A stretch of DNA of 64,000 bases from Budorcas taxicolor. Lineage: Eukaryota > Chordata > Mammalia > Artiodactyla > Bovidae. The first letter of the stretch is position 1, and each line of letters opens with the position of its first letter. This document shows positions 9,802 through 21,716 of the stretch, in pieces. The position numbers and the translations under genes are program-made. The DNA lies in NCBI RefSeq assembly GCF_023091745.1, contig NW_026291792.1:980173-1044172 (forward strand), in the 5' to 3' direction. A model generated the notes under the pieces. The model saw only the letters and a list, made by a program, of their open reading frames with translations. It had not been told where the DNA came from and did not search any database.

Positions 9802-11203
9802 TTGCAGCTGCAAGCGGCTTGGCTCCCTCGACTCTTCCCAAGGAGGCTCGCGTCCCCGCGAACTGTGCACGTGGCTTCCAGGCAGGGACGCCCCGCGCCT
9901 CCTGCAGGTCTTGGCTCAGGGGCTGCTTCCCCTGAGCTGGGGCTGTGGGCGGGAGCCCAGACACGCAAGGGCAGCCCCAACCTCCCGCAAACGTCTCTGC
10001 AGGGGAGGAGAGAACTCGGGAAATGACGACGGTCAGGCAACTTCTGGGCGCTCACGGAGTCAGCATCCGGGTGTGTGGGGCTGCAGACCCCAGCCAGGGG
10101 CCCTGGGAGCCTGGTGCTCTCCGTGCTGTGCTTAGTCTGGCAGGCCGAGCAACCGCTGTAAGAGCCCTGCAGTTGCCATTCCCTGCCCTATGACAGAGCT
10201 CTCACTGCTGGAGCCCTTGGCAGTGTGCAACACACCAGCCTCTAAAGCCACTGCAAGGATGCCCAGGGACTAGGTGCAAAGGCAAGGCAGGAGTGGAGCC
10301 GAGGCCAGGAAGGCGCCAGTAGCGTCTCCCAGTCTCGCGCAGCCTGCTCCTTCCTGGTCAGGAAGCCTAGACGCGAGGCAAATCTGGGCAAGGCTCGCCC
10401 AGGGCAGAGCAGCCCCACGCCAGCAACTCTGCCAGATCTGGCCTCTGAGCAGAGCTGGAGCTCTGCCGTACTGGAGGCGCACTGGGCTCCGGCCAAGAAG
10501 TGATCGCAGCCGCACGCAGCTGGGCTGCCTCCTCTTCCCCCGAGGAGGCTCGCTTCCCGCATGCTGTGCACTAGGCTTCCAGGCGGGGGCGCCCCGCGCT
10601 TCCTGCAGGTCTCGGCTCAGGGGCTGCTTCCCCTGAGCTGGGGCTGTGGGCGGGAGCCCAGACACGCAGGGGCAGGCCCCAACCACCTGCACACGTCTCT
10701 GCTGGGGAGGAGAGCCCCAGGGAAATGACGTCTGTCAGGCAAATTCCGGGTGCCCACGGAGTCAGCCTCCGGGTGTGTGGGGCTGCAGACCACAGCCAGG
10801 GGACCTGGGAGCCTTGTGCTCTCGGTGCGGCGCTGAGTCTGGGCGGCCAAGCAACCGCTGGAGGAGCCCTGCACTTGCCCTCCCCTTCCTCTAATAGAGC
10901 CCTCACAGCTGGAGCGCTGGCTGGGTGCAAGCCACCGACCCCAAAGCCGTCCCCAAGGACGCCTGGGGCCTGGCTGCAAAGGCAAGGCAGGAGCGGAGCT
11001 GAGGCCAGGAAGGCGCCAGTGGCCTCTCCCAGCATCGCACAGCCTGCTCCTTCCTGGGCAGGAAGGCTAGCAGCGAGGCAAGCCTGGGCGACTCTCGCCC
11101 ACGGCAGAGCTGCCTCGCGCAAGCCACTTGACTAGATCCGGCCTCTGAGAAGAGCTGGAGCTCTGCGGTACTGGACGCGCACTCGGCTCCGCCCAAGCAG
11201 GGA
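9802..11203 (+). repeat. Dimer D6 (B from 10504), copy of D2
   Basis: Repeats the private D2 changes ACACGCAAGG, CTCCCGCAAACG and GGCAAATCTGG. Confidence 0.9.
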
Positions 11204-12605
11204 TTGCAGCTGCAAGCGGCTTGGCTCCCTCGACTCTTCCCAAGGAGGCTCGCGTCCCCGCGAACTGTGCACGTGGCTTCCAGGCAGGGACGCCCCGCGC
11301 CTCCTGCAGGTCTTGGCTCAGGGGCTGCTTCCCCTGAGCTGGGGCTGTGGGCGGGAGCCCAGACACACAGGGGCAGCCCCAACCCCCTGCACACGTCTCT
11401 GCAGGGCAGGAGAGCACTCGGGAAATGACGACGGTCAGGCACCTTCTGGGCGCTCACGGAGTCAGCATCCGGGTGTGTGGGGCTGCAGACCCCAGCCAGG
11501 GGCGCTGGGAGCCTGGTGCTCTCCGTGCTGTGCTTAGTCTGGAAGGCCGAGCAACCGCTGTAAGAGCCCTGCAGTTGCCATTCCCTGCCCTATGACAGAG
11601 CTCTCACTGCTGGAGCCCTTGGCAGTGTGCAACACACCGGCCTCTAAAGCCACTGCAAGGATGCCTGGGGACTAGGTGCAAAGGCAAGGCAGGAGTGGAG
11701 CCGAGGCCAGGAAGGCGCCAGTAGCGTCTCCCAGTCTCGCGCAGCCTGCTCCTTCCTGGTCAGGAAGCCTAGACGCGAGGCAAGTCTGGGCAAGGCTCGC
11801 CCAGGGCAGAGCAGCCCCACGCCAGCAACTCTGCCAGATCTGGCCTCTGAGCAGAGCTGGAGCTCTGCCGTACTGGAGGCGCACTGGGCTCCGGCCAAGA
11901 AGTGATCGCAGCCGCACGCAGCTGGGCTGCATCCTCTTCCCCCGAGGAGGCTCGCTTCCCGCATGCTGTGCACTAGGCTTCCAGGCGGGGGCGCCCCGCG
12001 CTTCCTGCAGGTCTCGGCTCATGGGCTGCTTCCCCTGAGCTGGGGCTGTGGGCGGGAGCCCAGACACGCAGGGGCAGGCCCCAACCACCTGCACACGTCT
12101 CTGCTGGGGAGGAGAGCCCCAGGGAAATGACGTCTGTCAGGCAAATTCCGGGTGCCCACGGAGTCAGCCTCCGGGTGGGTGGGGCTGCAGACCACAGCCA
12201 GGGGACCTGGGAGCCTTGTGCTCTCGGTGCGGCGCTGAGTCTGGGCGGCCAAGCAACCGCTGGAGGAGCCCTGCACTTGCCCTCCCCTTCCTCTAATAGA
12301 GCCCTCACAGCTGGAGCGCTGGCTGGGTGCAAGCCACCGACCCCAAAGCCGTCCCCAAGGACGCCTTGGGCCTGGCTGCAAAGGCAAGGCAGGAGCGGAG
12401 CTGAGGCCAGGAAGGCGCCAGGGGCCTCTCCCAGCATCGCACAGCCTGCTCCTTCCTGGGCAGAAAGGCTAGCAGCGAGGCAAGCCTGGGCGACTCTCGC
12501 CCACGGCAGAGCTGCCTCGCGCAAGCCACTTGACTAGATCCGGCCTCTGAGAAGAGCTGGAACTCTGCGGTACTGGACGCGCACTCGGCTCCGCCCAAGC
12601 AGGGA
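11204..12605 (+). repeat. Dimer D7 (B from 11906), copy of D3
   Basis: Repeats CAACCCCCTGC, GGGCTGCATCC, GGCTCATGGG and GACGCCTTGGG. Confidence 0.9.
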
Positions 12606-14007
12606 TTGCAGCTGCAAGCGGCTTGGCTCCCTCGACTCTTCCCAAGGAGGCTCGCGTCCCCGCGAACTGTGCACGTGGCTTCCAGGCAGGGACGCCCCGC
12701 GCCTCCTGCAGGTCTTGGCTCAGGGGCTGCTTCCCCTGAGCTGGGGCTGTGGGCGGGAGCCCAGACACACAGGGGCAGCCCCAACCTCCTGCACATGTCT
12801 CTGCAGGGGAGGAGAGCACTCGGGAAATGACGTCTGTCAGGCACCTTCTGGGCGCTCACGGAGTCAGCATCCGGGTGTGTGGGGCTGCAGACCCCAGCCA
12901 GGGGCCCTGGGAGCCTGGTGCTCTCCGTGCTGTGCTTAGTCTGGAAGGCCGCGCAACCGCTGTAAGAGCCCTGCAGTTGCCATTCCCTGCCCTATGACAG
13001 AGCTCTCACTGCTGGAGCCCTTGGCAGTGTGCAACACACCGGCCCCTAAAGCCACTGCAAGGATGCCCGGGGACTAGGTGCAAAGGCAAGGCAGGAGTGG
13101 AGCCGAGGCCAGGAAGGCGCCAGTAGCGTCTCCCAGTCTCGCGCAGCCTGCTCCTTCCTGGTCAGGAAGCCTAGACGCGAGGCAAGTCTGGGCAAGGCTC
13201 GCCCAGGGCAGAGCAGCCCCACGCCAGCAACTCTGCCAGATCTGGCCTCTGAGCAGAGCTGGAGCTCTGCCGTCCTGGAGGCGCACTGGGCTCCGGCCAA
13301 GAAGTGATCGCAGCCGCACGCAGCTGGGCTGCCTCCTCTTCCCCCGAGGAGGCTCGCTTCCCGCATGCTGTGCACTAGGCTTCCAGGCGGGGGCGCCCCG
13401 CGCTTCCTGCAGGTCTCGGCTCAGGGGCTGCTTCCCCTGAGCTGGGGCTGTGGGCGGGAGCCCAGACACGCAGGGGCAGGCCCCAACCACCTGCACACGT
13501 CTCTGCTGGGGAGGAGAGCCCCAGGGAAATGACGTCTGTCAGGCAAATTCCGGGTGCCCACGGAGTCAGCCTCCGGGTGGGTGGGGCTGCAGACCACAGC
13601 CAGGGGACCTGGGAGCCTTGTGCTCTCGGTGCGGCGCTGAGTCTGGGCGGCCAAGCAACCGCTGGAGGAGCCCTGCACTTGCCCTCCCCTTCCTCTAATA
13701 GAGCCCTCACAGCTGGAGCGCTGGCAGGGCGCAAGCCACCGACCCCAAAGCCGTCCCCAAGGACGCCTGGGGCCTGGCTGCAAAGGCAAGGCAGGAGCGG
13801 AGCTGAGGCCAGGAAGGCGCCAGTGGCCTCTCCCAGCATCGCACAGCCTGCTCCTTCCTGGGCAGGAAGGCTAGCAGCGAGGCAAGCCTGGGCGACTCTC
13901 GCCCACGGCAGAGCTGCCTCGCGCAAGCAACTTGACTAGATCCGGCCTCTGAGAAGAGCTGGAGCTCTGCGGTACTGGACGCGCACTCGGCTCCGCCCAA
14001 GCAGGGA
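12606..14007 (+). repeat. Dimer D8 (B from 13308), copy of D4
   Basis: Repeats GCACATGTCTC, AGGCCGCGCAACC and GGCAGGGCGC. It is the last unit in the 7,008 bp register. Confidence 0.9.
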
Positions 14008-15409
14008 TTGCAGCTGCAAGCGGCTTGGCTCCCTCGACTCTTCCCAAGGAGGCTCGCGTCCCCGCGAACTGTGCACGTGGCTTCCAGGCAGGGACGCCCC
14101 GCGCCCCCTGCAGGTCTTGGCTCAGGGGCTGCTTCCCCTGAGCTGGGGCTGTGGGCGGGAGCCCAGACACACAGGGGCAGCCCCAACCTCCTGCACACGT
14201 CTCTGCAGGGGAGGAGAGCACTCGGGAAATGACGTCTGTCAGGCACCTTCTGGGCGCTCACGGAGTCAGCATCCGGGTGTGTGGGGCTGCAGACCCCAGC
14301 CAGGGGCCCTGGGAGCCTGGTGCTCTCCGTGCTGTGCTTAGTCTGGAAGGCCGAGCAACCGCTGTAAGAGCCCTGCAGTTGCCATTCCCTGCCCTATGAC
14401 AGAGCTCTCACTGCTGGAGCCCTTGGCAGTGTGCAACACACCGGCCTCTAAAGCCACTGCAAGGATGCCCAGGGACTAGGTGCAAAGGCAAGGCAGGAGT
14501 GGAGCCGAGGCCAGGAAGGCGCCAGTAGCGTCTCCCAGTCTCGCGCAGCCTGCTCCTTCCTGGTCAGGAAGCCTAGACGCGACGCAAGTCTGGGCAAGGC
14601 TCGCCCAGGGCAGAGCAGCCCCACGCCAGCAACTCTGCCAGATCTGGCCTCTGAGCAGAGCTGGAGCTCTGCCGTACTGGAGGCGCACTGGGCTCCGGCC
14701 AAGAAGTGATCGCAGCCGCACGCAGCTGGGCTGCCTCCTCTTCCCCCGAGGAGGCTCGCTTCCCGCATGCTGTGCACTAGGCTTCCAGGCGGGGGCGCCC
14801 CGCGCTTCCTGCAGGTCTCGGCTCAGGGGCTGCTTCCCCTGAGCTGGGGCTGTGGGCGGGAGCCCAGACACGCAGGGGCAGGCCCCAACCACCTGCACAC
14901 GTCTCTGCTGGGGAGGAGAGCCCCAGGGAAATGACGTCTGTCAGGCAAATTCCGGGTGCCCACGGAGTCAGCCTCCGGGTGTGTGGGGCTGCAGACCACA
15001 GCCAGGGGACCTGGGAGCCTTGTGCTCTCGGTGCGGCGCTGAGTCTGGGCGGCCAAGCAACCGCTGGAGGAGCCCTGCACTTGCCCTCCCCTTCCTCTAA
15101 TAGAGCCCTCACAGCTGGAGCGCTGGCAGGGTGCAAGCCACCGACCCCAAAGCCGTCCCCAAGGACGCCTGGGGCCTGGCTGCAAAGGCAAGGCAGGAGC
15201 GGAGCTGAGGCCAAGAAGGCGCCAGTGGCCTCTCCCATCATCGCACAGTCTGCTCCTTCCTGGGCAGGAAGGCTAGCAGCGAGGCAAGCCTGGGCGACTC
15301 TCGCCCACGGCAGAGCTGCCTCGCGCAAGCCACTTGACTAGATCCGGCCTCTGAGAAGAGCTGGAACTCTGCGGTACTGGACGCGCACTCGGCTCCGCCC
15401 AAGCAGGGA
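14008..15409 (+). repeat. Dimer D9 (B from 14710)
   Basis: A has GCGCCCCCTGC and a private GACGCAAGTC (about 14581). B carries the linked set GGCAGGGTGC, GGCCAAGAAGG, CCCATCATCGC, CACAGTCTGC and TGGAACTCTG, also seen at 21717, 26622, 43437, 47641 and 51845. Confidence 0.9.
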
Positions 15410-16810
15410 TTGCAGCTGCAAGCGGCTTGGCTCCCTCGACTCTTCCCAAGGAGGCTCGCGTTCCCGCGAACTGTGCACGTGGCTTCCAGGCAGGGACGCC
15501 CCGTGCCCCCTGCAGGTCTTGGCTCAGGGGCTGCTTCCCCTGAGCTGGGGCTGTGGGCGGGAGCCCAGACACACAGGGGCAGCCCCAACCTCCTGCACAC
15601 GTCTCTGCAGGGGAGGAGAGCACTCGGGAAATGACGTCTGTCAGGCACCTTCTGGGCGCTCACGGAGTCAGCATCCGGGTGTGTGGGGCTGCAGACCCCA
15701 GCCAGGGGCCCTGGGAGCCTGGTGCTCTCCGTGCTGTGCTTAGTCTGGCAGGCCGAGCAACCGCTGTAAGAGCCCTGCAGTTGCCATTCCCTGTCCTATG
15801 ACAGAGCTCTCACTGCTGGAGCCCTTGGCAGTGTGCAACACACCGGCCCCTAAATCCAGTGCAAGACGCCTGGGGACTAGGTGCAAAGGCAAGGCAGGAG
15901 TGGAGCCGAGGCCAGGAAGGCGCCAGTAGCGTCTCCCAGTCTCGCGCAGCCTGCTCCTTCCTGGTCAGGAAGCCTAGACGCGAGGCAAGTCTGGGCAAGG
16001 CTCGCCCAGGGCAGAGCAGCCCCACGCCAGCAACTCTGCCAGATCTGGCCTCTGAGCAGAGCTGGAGCTCTGCCGTACTGGAGGCGCACTGGGCTCCGGC
16101 CAAGAAGTGATCGCAGCCGCACGCAGCTGGGCTGCCTCCTCTTCCCCCGAGGAGGCTCGCTTCCCGCATGCTGTGCACTAGGCTTCCAGGCGGGGGCGCC
16201 CCGCGCTTCCTGCAGGTCTCGGCTCAGGGGCTGCTTCCCCTGAGCTGGGGCTGTGGGCGGGAGCCCAGACACGCAGGGGCAGGCCCCAACCACCTGCACA
16301 CGTCTCTGCTGGGGAGGAGAGCCCCAGGGAAATGACGTCTGTCAGGCAAATTCCGGGTGCCCACGGAGTCAGCCTCCGGGTGTGTGGGGCTGCAGACCAC
16401 AGCCAGGGGACCTGGGAGCCTTGTGCTCTCGGTGCGGCGCTGAGTCTGGGCGGCCAAGCAACCGCTGGAGGAGCCCTGCACTTGCCCTCCCCTTCCTCTA
16501 ATAGAGCCCTCACAGCTGGAGCGCTGGCTGGGTGCAAGCCACCGACCCCAAAGCCGTCCCCAAGGACGCCTGGGGCCTGGCTGCAAAGGCAAGGCAGGAG
16601 CGGGGCTGAGGCCAGGAAGGCGCCAGTGGCCTCTCCCAGCATCGCACAGCCTGCTCCTTCCTGGGCAGGAAGGCTAGCAGCGAGGCAAGCCTGGGCGATT
16701 CTCGCCCACGGCAGAGCTGCCTCGCGCAAGCCACTTGACTAGATCCGGCCTCTGAGAAGAGCTGGAGCTCTGCGGTACTGGACGCGCACTCGGCTCCGCC
16801 CAAGCAGGGA
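15410..16810 (+). repeat. Dimer D10 (1,401 bp; B from 16111)
   Basis: A has CGTTCCCGCG, CCCGTGCCCCC and the shortened CCAGTGCAAGACGCC 3' segment (1 bp deletion, about 15855). B has AGCGGGGCTGAGG and GCGATTCTCG, the variants typical of HOR-II dimer 2. Confidence 0.9.
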
Positions 16811-18212
16811 TTGCAGCTGCAAGCGGCTTGGCTCCCTCGACTCTTCCCAAGGAGGCTCGCGTCCCCACGAACTGTGCACGTGGCTTCCAGGCAGGGACGC
16901 CCCGCGCCTCCTGCAGGTCTTGGCTCAGGGGCTGCTTCCCCTGAGCTGGGGCTGTGGGCGGGAGCCCAGACACACAGGGGCAGCCCCAACCCCCTGCACA
17001 CGTCTCTGCAGGGCAGGAGAGCACTCGGGAAATGACGACGGTCAGGCACCTTCTGGGCGCTCACGGAGTCAGCATCCGGGTGTGTGGGGCTGCAGACCCC
17101 AGCCAGGGGCGCTGGGAGCCTGGTGCTCTCCGTGCTGTGCTTAGTCTGGAAGGCCGAGCAACCGCTGTAAGAGCCCTGCAGTTGCCATTCCCTGCCCTAT
17201 GACAGAGCTCTCACTGCTGGAGCCCTTGGCAGTGTGCAACACACCGGCCTCTAAAGCCACTGCAAGGATGCCCAGGGACTAGGTGCAAAGGCAAGGCAGG
17301 AGTGGAGCCGAGGCCAGGAAGGCGCCAGTAGCGTCTCCCAGTCTCGCGCAGCCTGCTCCTTCCTGGTCAGGAAGCCTAGACGCGAGGCAAGTCTGGGCAA
17401 GGCTTGCCCAGGGCAGAGCAGCCCCACGCCAGCAACTCTGCCAGATCTGGCCTCTGAGCAGAGCTGGAGCTCTGCCGTCCTGGAGGCGCACTGGGCTCCG
17501 GCCAAGAAGTGATCTCAGCCGCACGCAGCTGGGCTGCCTCCTCTTCCCCCGAGGAGGCTCGCTTCGCGCATGCTGTGCACTAGGCTTCCAGGCGGGGGCG
17601 CCCCGCGCTTCCTGCAGGTCTCGGCTCAGGGGCTGCTTCCCCTGAGCTGGGGCTGTGGGAGGGAGCCCAGACACGCAGGGGCAGGCCCCAACCACCTGCA
17701 CACGTCTCTGCTGGGGAGGAGAGCCCCAGGGAAATGACGTCTGTCAGGCAAATTCCGGGTGCCCACGGAGTCAGCCTCCGTGTGTGTGGGGCTGCAGACC
17801 ACAGCCAGGGGACCTGGGAGCCTTGTGCTCTCGGTGCGGCGCTGAGTCTGGGCGGCCAAGCAACCGCTGGAGGAGCCCTGCACTTGCCCTCCCCTTCCTC
17901 TAATAGAGCCCTCACAGCTGGAGCGCTGGCTGGGTGCAAGCCACCGACCCCAAAGCCGTCCCCAAGGACGCCTGGGGCCTGGCTGCAAAGGCAAGGCAGG
18001 AGCGGAGCTGAGGCCAGGAAGGCGCCAGTGGCCTCTCCCAGCATCGCACAGCCTGCTCCTTCCTGGGCAGGAAGGCTAGCAGCGAGGCAAGCCTGGGCGA
18101 CTCTCGCCCACGGCAGAGCTGCCTCGCGCAAGCCACTTGACTAGATCCGGCCTCTGAGAAGAGCTGGAGCTCTGCGGTACTGGACGCGCACTCGGCTCCG
18201 CCCAAGCAGGGA
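16811..18212 (+). repeat. Dimer D11 (B from 17513), recombinant of D3-type and D1-type
   Basis: The A 5' half has CCCCACGAAC, CAACCCCCTGC, TGACGACGG and GGGCGCTGGG. From ATGCCCAGGG onward it is D1-type, including GATCTCAGCC, CTTCGCGCATG, GTGGGAGGGA and CCGTGTGTGTGG. The switch lies in the second half of A. Confidence 0.88.
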
Positions 18213-18912
18213 TTGCAGCTGCAAGCGGCTTGGCTCCCTCGACTCTTCCCAAGGAGGCTCGCGTCCCCGCGAACTGTGCACGTGGCTTCCAGGCAGGGAC
18301 GCCCCGCGCCTCCTGCAGGTCTTGGCTCAGGGGCTGCTTCCCCTGAGCTGGGGCTGTGGGCGGGAGCCCAGACACACAGGGGCAGCCCCAACCTCCTGCA
18401 CACGTCTCTGCAGGGGAGGAGAGCACTCGGGAAATGACGTCTGTCAGGCACCTTCTGGGCGCTCACGGAGTCAGCATCCGGGTGTGTGGGGCTGCAGACC
18501 CCAGCCAGGGGCCCTGGGAGCCTTGTGCTCTCGGTGCTGTGCTTAGTCTGGGCGGCCAAGCAACCGCCGGAGGAGCCCTGCACTTGCCCTCCCCTTCCTC
18601 TAATAGAGCCCTCACAGCTGGAGCGCTGGCTGGGTGCAAGCCACCGACCCCAAAGCCGTCCCCAAGGACGCCTGGGGCCTGGCTGCAAAGGCAAGGCAGG
18701 AGCGGAGCTGAGGCCAGGAAGGCGCCAGGGGCCTCTCCCAGCATCGCACAGCCTGCTCCTTCCTGGGCAGGAAGGCTAGCAGCGAGGCAAGCCTGGGCGA
18801 CTCTCGCCCACGGCAGAGCTGCCTCGCGCAAGCCACTTGACTAGATCCGGCCTCTGAGAAGAGCTGGAGCTCTGCGGTACTGGACGCGCACTCGGCTCCG
18901 CCCAAGCAGGGA
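18213..18912 (+). repeat. Hybrid monomer H5 (700 bp)
   Basis: Same junction as H1-H4 with the CACGTG E-box intact, GCCAGGGGCC and GCCACTTG. Copied at 24520. Confidence 0.92.
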
Positions 18913-20314
18913 TTGCAGCTGCAAGCGGCTTGGCTCCCTCGACTCTTCCCAAGGAGGCTCGCGTCCCCGCGAACTGTGCACGTGGCTTCCAGGCAGGGAC
19001 GCCCCGCGCCTCCTGCAGGTCTTGGCTCAGGGGCTGCTTCCCCTGAGCTGGGGCTGTGGGCGGGAGCCCAGACACACAGGGGCAGCCCCAACCTCCTGCA
19101 CACGTCTCTGCAGGGGAGGAGAGCACTCGGGAAATGACGTCTGTCAGGCACCTTCTGGGCGCTCACGGAGTCAGCATCCGGGTGTGTGGGGCTGCAGACC
19201 CCAGCCAGGGGCCCTGGGAGCCTGGTGCTCTCCGTGCTGTGCTTTGTCTGGCAGGCCGAGCAACTGCTGTAAGAGCCCTGCAGTTGCCATTCCCTGCCCT
19301 ATGACAGAGCTCTCACTGCTGGAGCCCTTGGCAGTGTGCAACACACCAGCCTCTAAAGCCACTGCAAGGATGCCCAGGGACTAGGTGCAAAGGCAAGGCA
19401 GGAGTGGAGCCGAGGCCAGGAAGGCGCCAGTAGCGTCTCCCAGTCTCGCGCAGCCTGCTCCTTCCTGGTCAGGAAGCCTAGACGCGAGGCAAATCTGGGC
19501 AAGGCTCGCCCAGGGCAGAGCAGCCCCACGCCAGCAACTCTGCCAGATCTGGCCTCTGAGCAGAGCTGGAGCTCTGCCGTACTGGAGGCGCACTGGGCTC
19601 CGGCCAAGAAGTGATCGCAGCCGCACGCAGCTGGGCTGCCTCCTCTTCCCCCGAGGAGGCTCGCTTCCCGCATGCTGTGCACTAGGCTTCCAGGCGGGGG
19701 CGCCCCGCGCTTCCTGCAGGTCTCGGCTCAGGGGCTGCTTCCCCTAAGCTGGGGCTGTGGGCGGGAGCCCAGACACGCAGGGGCAGGCCCCAACCACCTG
19801 CACACGTCTCTGCTGGGGAGGAGAGCCCCAGGGAAATGACGTCTGTCAGGCAAATTCCGGGTGCCCACGGAGTCAGCCTCCGGGTGTGTGGGGCTGCAGA
19901 CCACAGCCAGGGGACCTGGGAGCCTTGTGCTCTCGGTGCGGCGCTGAGTCTGGGCGGCCAAGCAACCGCTGGAGGAGCCCTGCACTTGCCCTCCCCTTCC
20001 TCTAATAGAGCCCTCACAGCTGGAGCGCTGGCTGGGCGCAAGCCACCGACCCCAAAGCCGTCCCCAAGGACGCCTGGGGCCTGGCTGCAAAGGCAAGGCA
20101 GGAGCGGAGCTGAGGCCAGGAAGGCGCCAGTGGCCTCTCCCAGCATCGCACAGCCTGCTCCTTCCTGGGCAGGAAGGCTAGCAGCGAGGCAAGCCTGGGC
20201 GACTCTCGCCCACGGCAGAGCTGCCTCGCGCAAGCCACTTGACTAGATCCGGCCTCTGAGAAGAGCTGGAACTCTGCGGTACTGGACGCGCACTCGGCTC
20301 CGCCCAAGCAGGGA
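18913..20314 (+). repeat. Dimer D12 (B from 19615)
   Basis: A has the private pair GTGCTTTGTCTGG and GCAACTGCTG, then CACCAGCCTC and GGCAAATCTGG. B has CCCCTAAGCTGG (about 19741), GGCTGGGCGC and TGGAACTCTG. Confidence 0.9.
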
Positions 20315-21716
20315 TTGCAGCTGCAAGCGGCTTGGCTCCCTCGACTCTTCCCAAGGAGGCTCGCGTCCCCGCGAACTGTGCACGTGGCTTCCAGGCAGGG
20401 ACGCCCCGCGCCCCCTGCAGGTCTTGGCTCAGGGGCTGCTTCCCCTGAGCTGGGGCTGTGGGCGGGAGCCCAGACACACAGGGGCAGCCCCAACCTCCTG
20501 CACACCTCTCTGCAGGGGAGGAGAGCACTCGGGAAATGACGTCTGTCAGGCACCTTCTGGGCGCTCACGGAGTCAGCATCCGGGTGTGTGGGGCTGCAGA
20601 CCCCAGCCAGGGGCCCTGGGAGCCTGGTGCTCTCCGTGCTGTGCTTAGTCTGGCAGGCCGAGCAACCGCTGTAAGAGCCCTGCAGTTGCCATTCCCTGCC
20701 CTATGACAGAGCTCTCACTGCTGGAGCCCTTGGCAGTGTGCAACACACCTGCCTCTAAAGCCACTGCAAGGATGCCCGGGGACTAGGTGCAAAGGCAAGG
20801 CAGGAGTGGAGCCGAGGCCAGGAAGGCGCCAGTAGCGTCTCCCAGTCTCGCGCAGCCTTCTCCTTCCTGGTCAGGAAGCCTAGACGCGAGGCAAGTCTGG
20901 GCAAGGCTCGCCCAGGGCAGAGCAGCCCCACGCCAGCAACTCTGCCAGATCTGGCCTCTGAGCAGAGCTGGAGCTCTGCCGTCCTGGAGGCGCACTGGGC
21001 TCCGGCCAAGAAGTGATCGCAGCCGCACGCAGCTGGGCTGCCTCCTCTTCCCCCGAGGAGGCTCGCTTCCCGCATGCTGTGCACTAGGCTTCCAGGCGGG
21101 GGCGCCCCGCGCTTCCTGCAGGTCTCGGCTCAGGGGCTGCTTCCCCTGAGCTGGGGCTGTGGGCGGGAGCCCAGACACGCAGGGGCAGGCCCCAACCACC
21201 TGCACACGTCTCTGCTGGGGAGGAGAGCCCCAGGGAAATGACGTCTGTCAGGCAAATTCCGGGTGCCCACGGAGTCAGCCTCCGGGTGTGTGGGGCTGCA
21301 GACCACAGCCAGGGGACCTGGGAGCCTTGTGCTCTCGGTGCGGCGCTGAGTCTGGGCGGCCAAGCAACCGCTGGAGGAGCCCTGCACTTGCCCTCCCCTT
21401 CCTCTAATAGAGCCCTCACAGCTGGAGCGCTGGCTGGGTGCAAGCCACCGACCCCAAAGCCGTCCCCAAGGACGCCTGGGGCCTGGCTGCAAAGGCAAGG
21501 CAGGAGCGGAGCTGAGGCCAGGAAGGCGCCAGTGGCCTCTCCCAGCATCGCACAGCCTGCTCCTTCCTGGGCAGGAAGGCTAGCAGCGAGGCAAGCCTGG
21601 GCGACTCTCGCCCACGGCAGAGCTGCCTCGCGCAAGCAACTTGACTAGATCCGGCCTCTGAGAAGAGCTGGAGCTCTGCGGTACTGGACGCGCACTCGGC
21701 TCCGCCCAAGCAGGGA
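20315..21716 (+). repeat. Dimer D13 (B from 21017)
   Basis: A has CACACCTCTCTGC (the usual ACGTCTC lost), CACCTGCCTC, ATGCCCGGGG and GCAGCCTTCTCC. B is common type with GCAACTTG. Its closest match is the dimer at 28024. Confidence 0.9.

Larger units (their letters stand above)
7000..14007. repeat. HOR-I copy 2 (7,008 bp higher-order repeat)
   Basis: Second copy of the block at 1-6999, unit for unit and variant for variant. Homology continues past 14007 for about 300 bp into the next A monomer, until position 14308, where the following unit is a normal dimer instead of a hybrid. The right edge of the duplicated register therefore lies inside an A monomer. Confidence 0.93.

Noticed and set aside
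15840..15870. Changed segment CCAGTGCAAGACGCC as the scar of an excised element.
   Set aside because: The net change is one base with a few substitutions, and there is no target-site duplication; ordinary mutation of the A subtype suffices.
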